DNA of 64,000 nt from Nageia nagi (taxonomy: Eukaryota > Pinophyta): positions 93,372,001 to 93,436,000 of the forward strand of contig JBITNC010000001.1 in NCBI GenBank assembly GCA_050084985.1, written 5' to 3'. Position numbers and translations under genes: made by a program. The notes under the pieces were generated by a model. The model was not told the origin of the DNA and searched no databases. It was given only the letters and a program-made list of their open reading frames with translations. Positions 24,490-35,169 of this stretch are shown here, one piece after another (within the stretch, counting starts at the first letter, position 1; each line of letters begins with the position of its first letter).

Positions 24490-25060
24490 ACTTATGAATG
24501 GTGGATCAAATTCTATCAAGTGCATAATCCATTTAGTTGGATCTTATGTTCCAAAAATCTAAGGGTACTTACACCATTTAGTTGGATCTTATGTTCCAAA
24601 AATCTATTGAATATTTTTATGAGTACCTTTGGTTGGTATTCTTTAGTTTTAGATTTAGCTAATACATCATCTACATAATATTCCATAATGTCATGCATTT
24701 AATCATGAAAAATATATATCATTGCTCATTAGTAAGTAGCTCCTGCATTCTTTAGGCCAAAGGACATTACTTTATAACAAAATATTCCCCAAGGTGTTAT
24801 GAAGGCTATTTTATGTTGATCTTCTGGTGCTACTTTTATTTGATTATACCCTAAAAATTCATCCATGAGTGATAAAATTTCATATCCAATAGTAGAATCA
24901 ACTAAATTGTCAATTTTTGGTAAAGGAAAATAATCTCTAGGGCAAGCCTTGTTTAGATCTCTAAAATCCATGCATATGTAAATTTTGTCATTAGACATTT
25001 TAACTGGCACCATGTTGGAAATCTAATCAGAATAATCAATGGGGTGTATGAATTTTGCTT
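24490..25060 (-). pseudogene. Element B reverse transcriptase fragment
   Basis: An open minus-strand block at 24729-25013 contains CMDFRDLNKACPRDYFPLPK, LMDEFLGYNQIKVAPEDQHK, FITPWGIFCYKVMSFGLKNA and GATY: RT motifs in correct order. The catalytic block follows as YYVDDVLAKSKT at 24516-24698 (YVDD). The intervening stop and the short direct duplication at 24530-24605 (two copies of the RFLEHKIQLNG coding segment) show decay. Only about 190 codons of RT are recognisable, less than a full domain. Confidence 0.75.
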
Positions 25061-25099
25061 CTAAGAGTGTTTGTAATTATCCTTTCACCATTAATGCTA

Positions 25100-26890
25100 T
25101 TATTTTATGCATCTTATGTAGTTTCTATTTAATTGACTTAACATCCTCCTTAATACCTAGGTTGTGCACCACCAAGTTTGGATCTAAACCTAACATATCA
25201 ACATATGACCATGAGAATATCTTTTGTTTTTATTTCAATATAGATACAAAATATCTTCTCTCATATCCAATTAGTGATTTCCTAGTTGAATAATCTTTGG
25301 ATTATTAGTATCATTACTTAAGTCTACCTCAATAATTTCTTCAATTAGCATATGAGATCCTTCTTCAAATTGATTGGGTACTATAATCCAATTGTTATAA
25401 TTTAAGTTCTATTCTTCATATTCATCTAAATTTGATCCTACAAGGTTGTATTTATGGTAAATTTAGAGGTTTGGAGTATAGTATCTATATCTTTGAAGTT
25501 TTATATTATGGGTTGCTTGGAAATGAGTGTAAAATCTATAGTATCCTCATCTACCATGAAGTATTGTGAAGAACTACTTGAGCTTAATGGACTTAATGAT
25601 TATAACTCATCACTCCTAGACCAGTTAAAAGATATATTTTTTTGACTCAAATTAGATATTTCTTCAATTTGAACCTTGTTAATTGGAATAATACTAAAGA
25701 ATAATTTTTTCAAAGTTAATATTTCCAATTCTAAATTGTCTTGATTTAGTATCCATTCAAGGTTTTTGTATGATTTTTTGTAATCAAGATTGTCTGATTC
25801 TAGTTAGACTATTTCACAATGAGATTCTTTTTTATTTTAACCTTTATATCCTAATCCTATTTTATTAGTTAGTAATTGGTAGTAGATATCAATTGTATAT
25901 CGAGGTCCTTGTTCATAATGACCTAAACCTTGTCCCTTCCATTGACATTTATTAAAATTTATTTGGACACATGATCTCACATAAGGTGATAAGTATTCTA
26001 ATGAATTGCAAAAGGCACCTTCTTGTGTTGTAGGTAACTAAATGAGAGGTGGTTCTATAGGACCTGAATAAACAAAAAGAGTTTGATTAGGAACTCTTCC
26101 TAAAGGTACCAATTGCCCCACTACACTGGGAGATTCTTTAAGTATTTCCATATCTTGGGTAGAAGGAATATTAAAGATCAAAACATCAATTATGAATTCT
26201 CCTATATCTAAATCCAACAATTTTATTGTTATTGTATAAATATTTATTGGTTTATCATCTTCTTTATAGTCATTATTTTTTGACAAGGTATTCATTAGAG
26301 ATGGGATTTTTGATGAAGAAGCTTTGCTTAATTCATCTAACTTGTGTGCTCTTTCTTCCCAAGTATGTCTTTCTTATGGTGAGGGTTCTATATTTAATTG
26401 TGAATTATTATTGATCTTTCATTTAGTATTGGATGACTTTTTATTGATAGCATGCTTTTATTTTGGAGCTCTTAAAGATGCAAAATTATCCTTACCTACA
26501 CTAGCAATCAATGGTCCTTCTATTGCCATTGGTGCTATGAAGTAATGGGTAGATGGTAGATGTACATCATTAGGTAATGAGTACTATTGCAATACGAATA
26601 TGGGTTTTCATATCTAGGTACAAAATGTACTACACCCTTGTGAATGTACTTCAAACAATTATGATATGCTAATGGTACACATTGTATATCCTTAATGTAA
26701 AGCCTCCTTAAAAGGATATTGTATTAAGTAATGTCCCCTTAAATTACTTGTAACAATATTTGTACTATTTTAGATCCCATAGTAATAGGCAAAAAGATTG
26801 ATCAGAATGATAAGGGTATCATAGAGACTATTCCAAATTAAGGTCAACATAAGAGAATAATTGATATTGGATTTGATGAATCCACACCTA
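25100..26890 (-). pseudogene. Element B protease region and pro-pol linker
   Basis: On the minus strand at about 26650-26800 the reading ITMGSKIVQILLQVI, then YNILL...YIKDIQCVPLAYH, aligns with the block following the aspartic protease in Ogre/Tat elements (family form: LLGRPWIH..GAVPSSLHQ). The open piece at 26038-26295 (TIKLLDLDIGEFIIDVLIFN) and the rest down to 25100 form the variable linker before RT. No active-site DTG is visible. The upper limit is uncertain because plus-strand material of element C starts nearby. Confidence 0.5.
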
Positions 26891-26940
26891 ACACAACCTC
26901 ATCAACTTCAACCTTTCAACATATTGATAATAGTGATTAG
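26750..26940. other. Unresolved junction between gypsy B and gypsy C
   Basis: Both strands give partly plausible readings. The minus strand suits B's protease. The plus strand reads IDIGFDESTPNTTSSTSTFQ and continues in frame across the copia insertion point into element C. No LTR of C lies here, so C is truncated at its 5' side. Confidence 0.35.
26936..26940. repeat. Copia target-site duplication, left copy (ATTAG)
   Basis: ATTAG directly before the LTR; the identical right copy is at 32430-32434. Confidence 0.9.
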
Positions 26941-27676
26941 TGTTAGGATTCAATAATTTCATATAAACAAGAGCATCAATAATTCTCCTACTCCTTGGAA
27001 AAAAAAAACAACATTCAAGCATACTGAAATCAAACAACTATGAACATCAATCACACAATGAGAGACACAAGAGATAACATGGTTTACCCAATGTAGGCTA
27101 CATCCACGGAGAAGCTTTCAACCCTTTTGCATAACATTCTTCCAAGTCCTCCAAGCAATAAACCAACAGCACAACCTTGCTACAACCTTCACTTTGGAGC
27201 TACAACAAATCCTCACTACAATCTCTCTCTCTCAGGCTATCTACATAAGCCACCAAACTACAATTACAAGCAACTCACAACTGCTGCTAAAACTACTTAC
27301 AAACTTCAATCTACATGCCTCAACTCAAGCCTCTTATTTATAGATACAAACAAACCCAACTTAAACCCAAGCTGGATTTGGAAGGTTGTGAGGTTACCCC
27401 CAACCCTTCAGTAACTCATATCCAAGTGTCATGGCTTCTTGGCAACTAAAATTTGGTGTCAAACGAGAAAAAGAAATGCTCTCTATTTTTTGGCCAGTGC
27501 CCTGCAGACCGGTTAGCTTTATCGGATTGGTATCCTTTAGATTGGCTAGCACTAGCAGGTCAATCTCTTAGCTGGTTGGCCGGCTGGCTGGCCGGTTGGC
27601 CAGTTCTTACAGGGTCTGGCTGGTTGGCCAGCTGGTAGGCTGGTTGGTCGGCTAGCTATAGTCTCCATTTTCAACA
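26941..27676 (-). repeat. Copia 3' LTR
   Basis: 736 bp, starting TGTTG and ending AACA on the minus strand. It contains a TATA box (TATAAATAAG, 27342-27333 minus) and a GC-rich block of GGCTGG/GGCCGG words at 27575-27655, near the LTR start in element orientation. The 95-codon plus-strand ORF inside, and its twin in the other LTR, are by-products. Confidence 0.95.
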
Positions 27677-27692
27677 ATCTCCCACTTGGAGA
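27677..27692 (-). other. Copia polypurine tract
   Basis: On the minus strand a purine-rich AAGTGGGAGAT run lies directly before the 3' LTR start, where plus-strand priming is expected. Confidence 0.7.
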
Positions 27693-27736
27693 CTTCCTTC
27701 TCTACAACAAGGGTTGAAAGCTTCTCATCTTGGCCT

Positions 27737-29260
27737 TTACTCCTTAAGACCAATCCAAGTTGAGCAAGAGCCCAACTTCTCCTTTGTAACAACTTTAGTG
27801 AACATGTCTGTAGGATTTTGAGATGTGTGAATCTTTCCCAAACTGACTGAACCATCCTCCAATGCTATCCTGATGAAGTGGTACCTCAATTTGATATGTT
27901 TGGTTCTTGAATGGAAGGCTGAGTTCTTTGCAAGATGGATAGCACTCTGGCTATCACTCCATAGCTTTGCATCCTCCTGCACCTTTCCCAATTCCTCCAT
28001 CAACCTCTTCAACCAAATCAATTCTTTACTACCTTCTGTAATTGCAACGTACTCTGCCTTAGTAGTGGAGAGAGCCACAACCTATTGGAGCTTAGAAATC
28101 CAACTAACCGCTGTACCTCCAATGGTAAACACATATCCTGTAGTGCTTCTCCCACCATCTATATCACCTGCCATGTTAGAGTCAACATAACCTTGCAAAC
28201 AAGAGTTAGATCCACCAAAACATAAAGAGTAATGAGAAGTACCCCTTAAATACCTAAGGATCCATTTAACTGCTTCCCAATGCCCTTTTCCTGGATTGTT
28301 CATGAATCTACTAACCACTCCCACTACTTGTACTATATCTGGTCTAGTACATACCATTGCATACATTAAACTCCCAACCATCAAAGCATAGGGAACCTTA
28401 GTCATGTACTCCTTTTCCTTATCTATCTTAGGACTTAAATGTTTGGTGAGTTTAAAATGCTTTGCCAATGGTGTAGTTATAGATTTTGCATCTTTCATAT
28501 TGAATCTTTTAAGAACCTTATCAATATAATCTTCTTGACTTAGTCTAAGCAAGTGGTTTTGTTTATCTCTTGTTATTTTCATTCCAAGAATTTGTTTAAC
28601 TTCACCCAAATCCTTCATTTCAAAAGTATTAGCCAACTTTTTCTTAAGATCAACAATATCTTGCATACTAGATCCTGCTACCAACACATCATCTACATAC
28701 AAAAGCAAGATTACATAGTTGCCATTTGTTGTCTTCTTTACATATACACAATGATCCGATTGACATCTTACAAATTTATTTGTTATCATGAAAGTGTCAA
28801 ACTTGTGATACCATTGCCTAGGTTCTTGCTCCAAACCGTACAAGCTCCTTTTCAATTTACATACATACCCTTCTTTACCTTTGACCTCAAAACCTTCGGG
28901 TTGATGCATATAAATATCCTCCTCCAAACCCCCATGAAGGAAAGCTGTCTTTACATCCAATTGTTCAAGAAACAAGTTTTCAGTAGCAACAAGACTCAAT
29001 ATTACTCTAATCGAGGTCATTTTAACAACTGGAGAAAAGATCTCATCATAATCTATACCTTTTTTCTGAGCAAAACCCTTTACCACAAGTTTTGCCTTGT
29101 ACCTTTGTCACCTGTCTCCCTCTTCCTTTATCCTGTACACCCATTTGTTAGTAAGTGCCTTCTTACCCTCTGGAAGCTCAACCAAACTCCAAGTCTGATT
29201 CTTAAGTAAGGATTCCATCTCCTCCTTCATAGCATGCTCCCACTTAATCTGTGTACCACC
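27737..29260 (-). pseudogene. Copia reverse transcriptase and RNase H
   Basis: RT (RVT_2 type) is read from about 29260: FAQKKGIDYDEIFSPVVKMT, then LDVKTAFLHGGLEEDIYM, KLKRSLYGLEQEPRQWY and the catalytic LLLYVDDVLVAG. The frame continues through CTRPDIVQVVG to SWISKLQ, where TAG at 28084-28082 interrupts it. It resumes in the same frame with ALSTTKAEYVAI, LWSDSQSAIHLAKN and RTKHIKLRYHFIR, the RNase H block, ending at 27737. Another stop (TGA near 29107) lies upstream. All expected domains of the copia pol C-terminus are present, and only point stops disable them. Confidence 0.9.
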
Positions 29261-29332
29261 CTGCATAGCTTCATCAAAACATTCAGGTTCACCACCATTA
29301 GTATAAAGAACATGATAAAGAGTAGGAGAATA

Positions 29333-30451
29333 TCATTCAGGAGGTTTTCTAGTCCTTGAGGACCTTCTAAGTGACAAAGTTTGAGGTGTTTGTGGTGGAG
29401 GTGCTTGAACATTATTATTAACAGGACCCTTATATTGATCAACATCTTCTAGAGATACAAACTTGGGTTCCTCAACCTTTTGCAATCTATCTTTATACAT
29501 GCTTTTCTCATTGAATACAACATCTCTACTTCTAATGATTTTATGGTTATCAACATCCCATAACCTATATCCCAAATCATTAACACCATATCCAACAAGA
29601 TAGCATTTTTGTGATTTTGCATCAAGTTTCTTTCTATCCTCTTTATCAATATGTGCAAAAGCCTCACAACCAAAGACTCTCAAGAATGAGTAATTCACCT
29701 TTTTACCTGTCCACATCTCCTCTAGAATACCTCCATCTAAAGCCATAGATGGACCCCTATTAATCAAGTAAATAGCAGTGTCAATAGCATCAGCCCAAAG
29801 ATTCAAAGGAAACCCAGCATGTATCCTCATACTTCTAGCCCTTTCCAAGATAGTCCTATTCATTCTTTCAGCAACCCCATTTTCCTGTGGAGTTGTAGGA
29901 ACTACCTTAATCCTTCTAATGCCATTGTGTGAACAAAATGAATCAAACTCATTGTTGCAAAATTCCCCACCATTATCGGACTTAAGACATTTCAACTTAG
30001 AATTAGTTTCATTCTCAACCAATGCCTTCCACCTCTTAAATGTTTCAAACACATCAGATTTCTTTTTAATACAGTATACCCATGTCTTTCTAGTACAATC
30101 ATCAATAAAAGTGACAAAATAAGATGAGCCCCCAAGTGAGCAAACCTGTGCAGGACCCCACACATCCGTATGAACAAGCTCTAATTTTTGACTCTTCTTT
30201 TCTTTGACAACTTTAAGAAAACTAACCCTTCTTTGTTTTCCATACACACAATCTTCACAGAATCCTAAATCAACCTCTTTTAGATTAGGGAGTGAACCAT
30301 TAGAGTGTAACATTTTCATGCCTTTCTCACTCATATGTCCAAGCCTATTGTGCCATAGTGATGCATCATTGCCTATTGAAACAAGATTCAATGAATAATC
30401 AAAGACATTTGTAAGCAAATAAAGAGACCCACCACAAATTTCCCTTTGCAA
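29333..30451 (-). pseudogene. Copia GAG-pre-integrase and integrase domains
   Basis: A 372-codon open block. It opens with the pre-integrase zinc-binding region (WHNRLGHMSEKGMKML, then CEDCVYGKQ). The integrase core follows: VHTDVWGP, FIDDCTRKTWVY, LKSDNGGEF and TPQENGVAERMNRTILERAR, giving the D, D and E catalytic positions. Downstream, RVFGCEAFAHI and RSRDVVFNE are standard copia C-terminal motifs. TGA at 29335-29333 ends it where the family continues, probably a former CGA. It overlaps the protease frame by about 50 bp in another frame, so a small indel separates them. Confidence 0.92.
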
Positions 30452-30992
30452 ATACCAATGAACCTTTAGTTACTTTCCAACTACCATCCCCAAATGTCAT
30501 CACATAACCCTCCTTATCTAATTTACTTATTGATATAAGATTTCTTTTAAGGTCTGGAATATGTCTAGCATCATTAAGAGTCCATTGTATTCCATTAGGT
30601 AATTTCATTGTTATATTGCCAATACCAACAATCTTGCATGGGTGTGCATTACCTAATAATACTTGACCAAAGTCACCTTGTGTGTAATTTGAGAAATAGT
30701 TCTTATGTGGAGTAGCATGAAATGAAGCACCCGAATCAAGAACCCAATAATCACCATTCTTTTCATGAAACATGATTAAAGCATCTTGAATTAATTCACC
30801 AACAATATTTGCCTCTTGGTTACTTGTGCTTTCATTATTATTATTACTACTATCACTTTCTTTTCCTTTCCTATTCCAACAATCTTTCTTAATGTGATGC
30901 TTTTTACCACAATGCCAACATTCCAATTTAGTGTTACCTTTTGATTTTGACCTTCCTTGTGATTTGCTTCTTGAATTGTTTCTCCTTCTTTA
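30399..30992 (-). pseudogene. Copia gag zinc knuckle and aspartic protease
   Basis: The frame contains the CCHC knuckle CWHCGKKHHIKKDC near 30925-30880 and then the protease active site WVLDSGASFHATPHKNYF (DSGA) near 30750. The characteristic NLISISKLDKEGY lies near 30530. It is in the same frame as gag upstream, separated by TAA at 30992-30990, and loses frame near 30430 where the integrase block takes over. Protease would cut the polyprotein during particle maturation. Confidence 0.9.
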
Positions 30993-31616
30993 CCTTGATC
31001 TTCCTCTTGACTCTACTGTGAGAGTAGCATTGGAACTTTCTCCTGTGGACTTTCTCCTCATGTCCTCACTTAGAATTGTTCCAACAACTTCATCAAAGAT
31101 CAAAACTGCATTAGAAGAAGAATTACTAACAGCCATAACAAAGCTATTCCAACTATTCGGAAGTGAACATAGAATTAATAAAGCTCTTACTTCATCTTCA
31201 AATTCTATCTTAACTGAAGTTAACTGATTTGTGATTGTGTTGAATTCATTAACATGGTCTTGAACTGAACTACCTTCATTCATTTTCATGTTAAACAATT
31301 TCTTCATTAAGTATACTTTGTTTGAGGTGGATGGTTTTTCATACATTTTTGCAAGTTTATCCATTACTCCTTTAGTAGTTTTTTCACCAGAAATATTGAA
31401 AGGTACACTAGAACTTAAACAAAGTCTAACAGCCCCCAAGGCTTTTCTATCCAACAAGTTCCAATCTCCATCACTCATAGTAGCCGGTTTCTTACTCTTA
31501 TCTTCTAGAGGTTGATAGAGATCCTTTTGGTAGAGGTAGTCTTCCATTTGCATTTTCCAAAATTGAAATCCTTGCCCATTAAATCTTTCCACCTTCGGCC
31601 TCCCTTCTTCTGCCAT
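30990..31616 (-). CDS. Copia gag N-terminal region (capsid)
   Basis: 208 codons from an ATG at 31616, 64 bp after the PBS. Motifs FNGQGFQFWKMQMEDYLYQK, AVRLCLSSSVPFNI and YLMKKLFNMKMNEGSSVQDH, with VNEFNTITNQL, are those of the UBN2/copia gag capsid domain. An arginine-rich tail leads to the TAA at 30990 that separates it from the zinc knuckle in the same frame. It could still be translated as a truncated capsid without nucleocapsid. Confidence 0.85.
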   Translation of the reverse strand: MAEEGRPKVERFNGQGFQFWKMQMEDYLYQKDLYQPLEDKSKKPATMSDGDWNLLDRKALGAVRLCLSSSVPFNISGEKTTKGVMDKLAKMYEKPSTSNKVYLMKKLFNMKMNEGSSVQDHVNEFNTITNQLTSVKIEFEDEVRALLILCSLPNSWNSFVMAVSNSSSNAVLIFDEVVGTILSEDMRRKSTGESSNATLTVESRGRSR

Positions 31617-31679
31617 AGTGCTCTTCTTGGTTCAAATCTACAAACAAGATTCACCAACAAAATCCCAACAAAACAACAA

Positions 31680-31691
31680 GCTCTGATACCA
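31680..31691 (-). other. Copia primer-binding site (initiator tRNA-Met)
   Basis: TGGTATCAGAGC on the minus strand, the standard complement of the 3' end of plant initiator tRNA-Met, two bases from the 5' LTR. Confidence 0.92.
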
Positions 31692-31693
31692 CT

Positions 31694-32429
31694 TGTTAGG
31701 ATTCAATAATTTCATATAAACAAGAGCATCAATAATTCTCCTACTCCTTGGAAAAAAAAAACAACATTCAAGCATACTGAAATCAAACAACTATGAACAT
31801 CAATCACACAATGAGAGACACAAGAGATAACGTGGTTCACCCAATGTAGGCTACATCCACGGAGAAGCTTTCAACCCTTTTGCATAACATTCTTCCAAGT
31901 CCTCCAAGCAACAAAACAGTAGCACAACCTTGCTACAACCTTCACTCTGGAGCTACAACAAGGCCTCACTACAATCTCTCTCTCTCAGGCTATCTACATA
32001 AGCCACCAAACTACAATTACAAGCAACTCACAACTGCTGCTAAAACTACTTACAAACTTCAATCTACATGCCTCAACTCAAGCCTCTTATTTATAGATAT
32101 AAACAAACCCATCTTAAACCCAAGCTGGATCTGGAAGGTCGTGAGGTTACCCCCAACCCTTTAGTAACTCATATCCAAGTGTCATGGCTTCTTGGCAACT
32201 GAAATTTGGTGTCAAATGAGAAAAAGAAATGCTCTCTATTTTTTGGCCGGTGCCCTTTAGATCGATTAGCTTTATCGAATCGGTATCCTTCAGATCGGCT
32301 AGCACTAGCAGGTCAATCTCTTAGCTGGTTGGCCAGCTGGCTGGCCAGTTGGCCGATTCTGATAGGGTCTGGCCGGTTGGTCGGTTGGTAGGCCGGTTGG
32401 TCGGCTAGCTGTAGTCTCCATTTTCAACA
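31694..32429 (-). repeat. Copia 5' LTR
   Basis: 736 bp, same length and ends as the 3' LTR, with about 37 differences. It is the promoter copy: the TATA box is at about 32095-32086 on the minus strand, and the GC-rich GGCTGG/GGCCGG block at 32320-32405 lies upstream of it in U3. Confidence 0.95.
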
Positions 32430-32434
32430 ATTAG
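32430..32434. repeat. Copia target-site duplication, right copy (ATTAG)
   Basis: Identical to 26936-26940. Removing the copia element and one copy joins an open plus-strand reading on both sides. Confidence 0.9.
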
Positions 32435-32439
32435 GGTAA

Positions 32440-32710
32440 CAATAGAGATATCTTTGATGAGTGGTTGCATTGTAGTATGATGCATGATCCTATGGAAGAA
32501 ATGTAGGCTTACTATGTAGATCCATTTTTACCCCCTACTGCTCTAATTTAAGTGGACATATTTTGGAATGATTATGCAATTCTTGAGAAGCTAGGGGCAT
32601 AGAATGAGTTCCCTAAATCTAGTAAAAAGAGGCTTGCAACTTAGTTCATGTGACATAAGGCCTATTTTCATGAGGAGGTTTGCACAGATGATGCAAAAAT
32701 TATAGGTTAT
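32440..32710 (+). pseudogene. Element C unrecognised ORF fragment
   Basis: The plus strand reads NNRDIFDEWLHCSMMHDPME, then AYYVDPFLPPT and VDIFWNDYAILEKLGA, with TAG/TAA where glutamine is likely. The frame is continuous with DNA left of the copia insertion. The DEWLHCS word resembles DEWLDCS at the start of ORF1 in element D, so it may be an ORF1-type product, but the similarity is too short to be sure. Confidence 0.3.
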
Positions 32711-32914
32711 TTTCTTTTTCATTTTTCTTACTTTTGTTCATTTTTTATAGATTCAATCTTAGGTCTATCTAGTTCATCTTTAAATTGTCAATCTTTCCAT
32801 TCCTTAATGGATTGACACTGCTAGGATCCTAATGCTGGCACTTCATTTTCCAAGTATTTTATGGCTAATTTTGGATGTAAACTAGGGGAATTGCCTATTT
32901 ATCCTTAACTAAGT

Positions 32915-34220
32915 GATGAAATGTCCTATCTTAGTGAATAAATAGTAGAAGTAAACATTGGTACCAAAGAGGACCCAATGTTAATCAAAATAGAAGCTTG
33001 GTTAACCTTGGAAGAAAGAAAAAGGTACCACCTTATGTTAAAATAATTTTGTAATGTATTTTTTTGGTATTATTAAGATATGCCTCATCCTTATCTTGAT
33101 TTTTTCACTCATAGTCTAGTTTTCAATGAAAATGTAAAACCCATCCAACAAAAACCTAGAAAAATGCATCCTAAGATAGATTTTACAATTAAAAAGGAAA
33201 TCAAAAAGTACCTTGTTGCTACTTTTATTGTACATATTTATTATTCTCCATGGATTTCTAACATTATTAATACAAGTAAGGCTAATGGTGAAATAATATG
33301 TTGTATAGATTTCAGGGATATCAACAAGGAATATCCTAAACATACCTTTCCTTTACCTAACATTGATATGATTATAGATTCAACAACAGGCCATGAAATT
33401 TTATCTTTAATTTATGGTTTTTTTGCTACAATCAAATATAGATCAATAAGGAGGATCAACATAGGATAACTTTTGTTACTCCTTAGGGTGCATTTTATTA
33501 GGTGGTCATGCCTTTTGGTTTGAAGAATGTAGGTGCAACTTACCAAAGAGCAATAGTGAGCATGTTCCATGATATGATCCATAATAGTGTTGAAGTGTAT
33601 GTTGATGATATCCTAGCGAAATCTATAGCCAAATATGACCACATTTTATACTTGAGAAATATATTCCAAATAATGAGAGAGTATAAGTTAAAATTAAAGC
33701 CTAGAAAAAGTGCATTTATAGTCTCATGAGGTAAATTGCTTAGTTTCATTATTTCAAAAAGAGGTATTGAGGTAGATCCTAAGAAAGTTTCAACCATTGT
33801 TAACTTGTCACCTCCTAAGAATTTGAAATATTTGAGAAGCATTCAAGGGAAGGTTCAAGCTATTAGAAGATTTATTACTCAGTTAGTAGATATGACTTCT
33901 CCATTTTCCCATTTGCTAAAGAAAGATGAGAAATTCATTTGGGATGACAAGTGTCAAAAGGTTTTTGGATAACATAAAGAGGTACCTTACTAATGCTCTA
34001 GTTTTATCCCCTTATGATTCAAATAAAAGCTTATTAATTTATTTTTTAGCAACATTAGGTGCATTAGTAGAAATGTTAGCTCAAAAAGATAATAGCAATA
34101 AAGAAAGAGCAATTTATTATATCAGTAAGACTTTACTTGATTATAAGAAAAGGTGTACACTAATAGAAAAGATGTATTTTTCAATTGTCTTCTCAACTTA
34201 AAAATTAAAATATTACATGC
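32915..34220 (+). pseudogene. Element C reverse transcriptase and RNase H
   Basis: The linker end LTLEERKRYHLMLK near 33010 leads to MPHPYLDFFTHSLVF. RT motifs follow: NGEIICCIDFRDINKEYPK, TFPLPNIDMIIDSTTGHEI (33080-33469), VMPFGLKNVGATYQRA and the catalytic VEVYVDDILAKS (33502-33729). Then LLSFIISKRGIEVDPKKVST, the RT thumb, and the RNase H block ERAIYYISKTLLDYKKRCT (33926-34201) follow. Three frames are needed and several stops occur (for example after IVS at 33727). The order and motifs are those of Tat-type gypsy pol. Confidence 0.8.
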
Positions 34221-34429
34221 TTGGGAACACAACATATGTAATATCTTATGTTGATCATCTCAGATATCTCATGCTAAATCCTACCTATCTGGAAGGGCTA
34301 CAAAGTGGGTATTCTTGCTTCAAGAGTTTGAATTGATATTTATCACTCAAAAATTTATTAAAAGATAGGTTATTTTAGATTTAATTGCAAATAAACCTAA
34401 GAATGAAGTATCAAAAACTCTGGAAGAGT

Positions 34430-34740
34430 TCCCATTTGAAGTGAATGGATATATTACTCATGATTCTAGCATTATCGCTACACTCCAATGTTGTCACTCC
34501 GTTACAAAACCAAAATTTCCCCAAGTCTTTGTTAGATTCATAGAACATGATGAATGGAACCTATTCTTTTATGGTTCTAAGTACATTCATAGGGAAAAGG
34601 TAGGAATTATCTTGATCAATCCTCATGGTGATGTTATCCCTATGCCCTATCATTTAAGTTTTGATTGCACTAACAACATGGCAAAATATTAAGCTCTTAT
34701 TTTAGGTATGAAGGTTCCAATACTCCTAACCTTAACAAAG
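34430..34740 (+). pseudogene. Element C second (archaeal-type) RNase H remnant
   Basis: 34441-34692 reads LFFYGSKYIHREKVGIILIN, PHGDVIPMPYHLSFDCTNNM and AKY. This corresponds to YFDGSxxxxGxGAGIVLxxP...CTNNxAEYEAL, the first half of the extra RNase H of Tat/Ogre elements. The second half is not recognisable. Confidence 0.6.
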
Positions 34741-35169
34741 GATAAAAATATTTGGTCAACTAATTTTGAAGCAAGTATCTAACATCTAAAATACAAAATA
34801 TGCTAAGTTGTAGCCATATAAAGAAATGGTGATAATTATTCTCATATACTTTTATGAGTATGAAATCGATAGCATTCTAAGAGATATCAATAGGTATACT
34901 GATGCAATGGGTAGTACATATTCCCTTTCTCCTATTAAAATAGAATATTAATAAACTATTCTTACAATTAAAAACATAGGTAAACCATCTCATGATCATG
35001 TTGTTGAATATTTTGTTGAAGATCAATGTTTTGTAGTTATTAGCATCAATATGTGTGAATGATATCAAGATGTTTTTTTATCTAAAATATGGAGTAGTTA
35101 TTATTTTATTTAATCATAATTCTATAATTAGAATTAAAAATATATATACAAAATATCTCATCATTAGTG

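Larger units (their letters stand above)
26941..32429 (-). mobile_element. Ty1/copia retrotransposon (Tork/Tnt1-like), LTR to LTR
   Basis: Two 736-bp LTRs (26941-27676 and 31694-32429) bound the element and ATTAG flanks it on both sides (26936-26940 and 32430-32434). Read on the minus strand: 5' LTR, PBS, gag, protease, integrase, RT, RNase H, PPT, 3' LTR. By hand count the LTRs differ at about 37 of 736 positions (5%), mostly transitions, so it is older than element D. The single gag-pol frame carries four stops and a frameshift, so it is not autonomous. Confidence 0.95.

Noticed and set aside
28553-29209. 218-codon plus-strand ORF
   Set aside because: It lies opposite the copia RT, which has clear catalytic motifs on the minus strand.
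27127-32391. Paired plus-strand ORFs in the copia LTRs (27127-27414 / 31880-32164 and 27453-27638 / 32206-32391)
   Set aside because: LTR duplication by-products without any recognisable domain.
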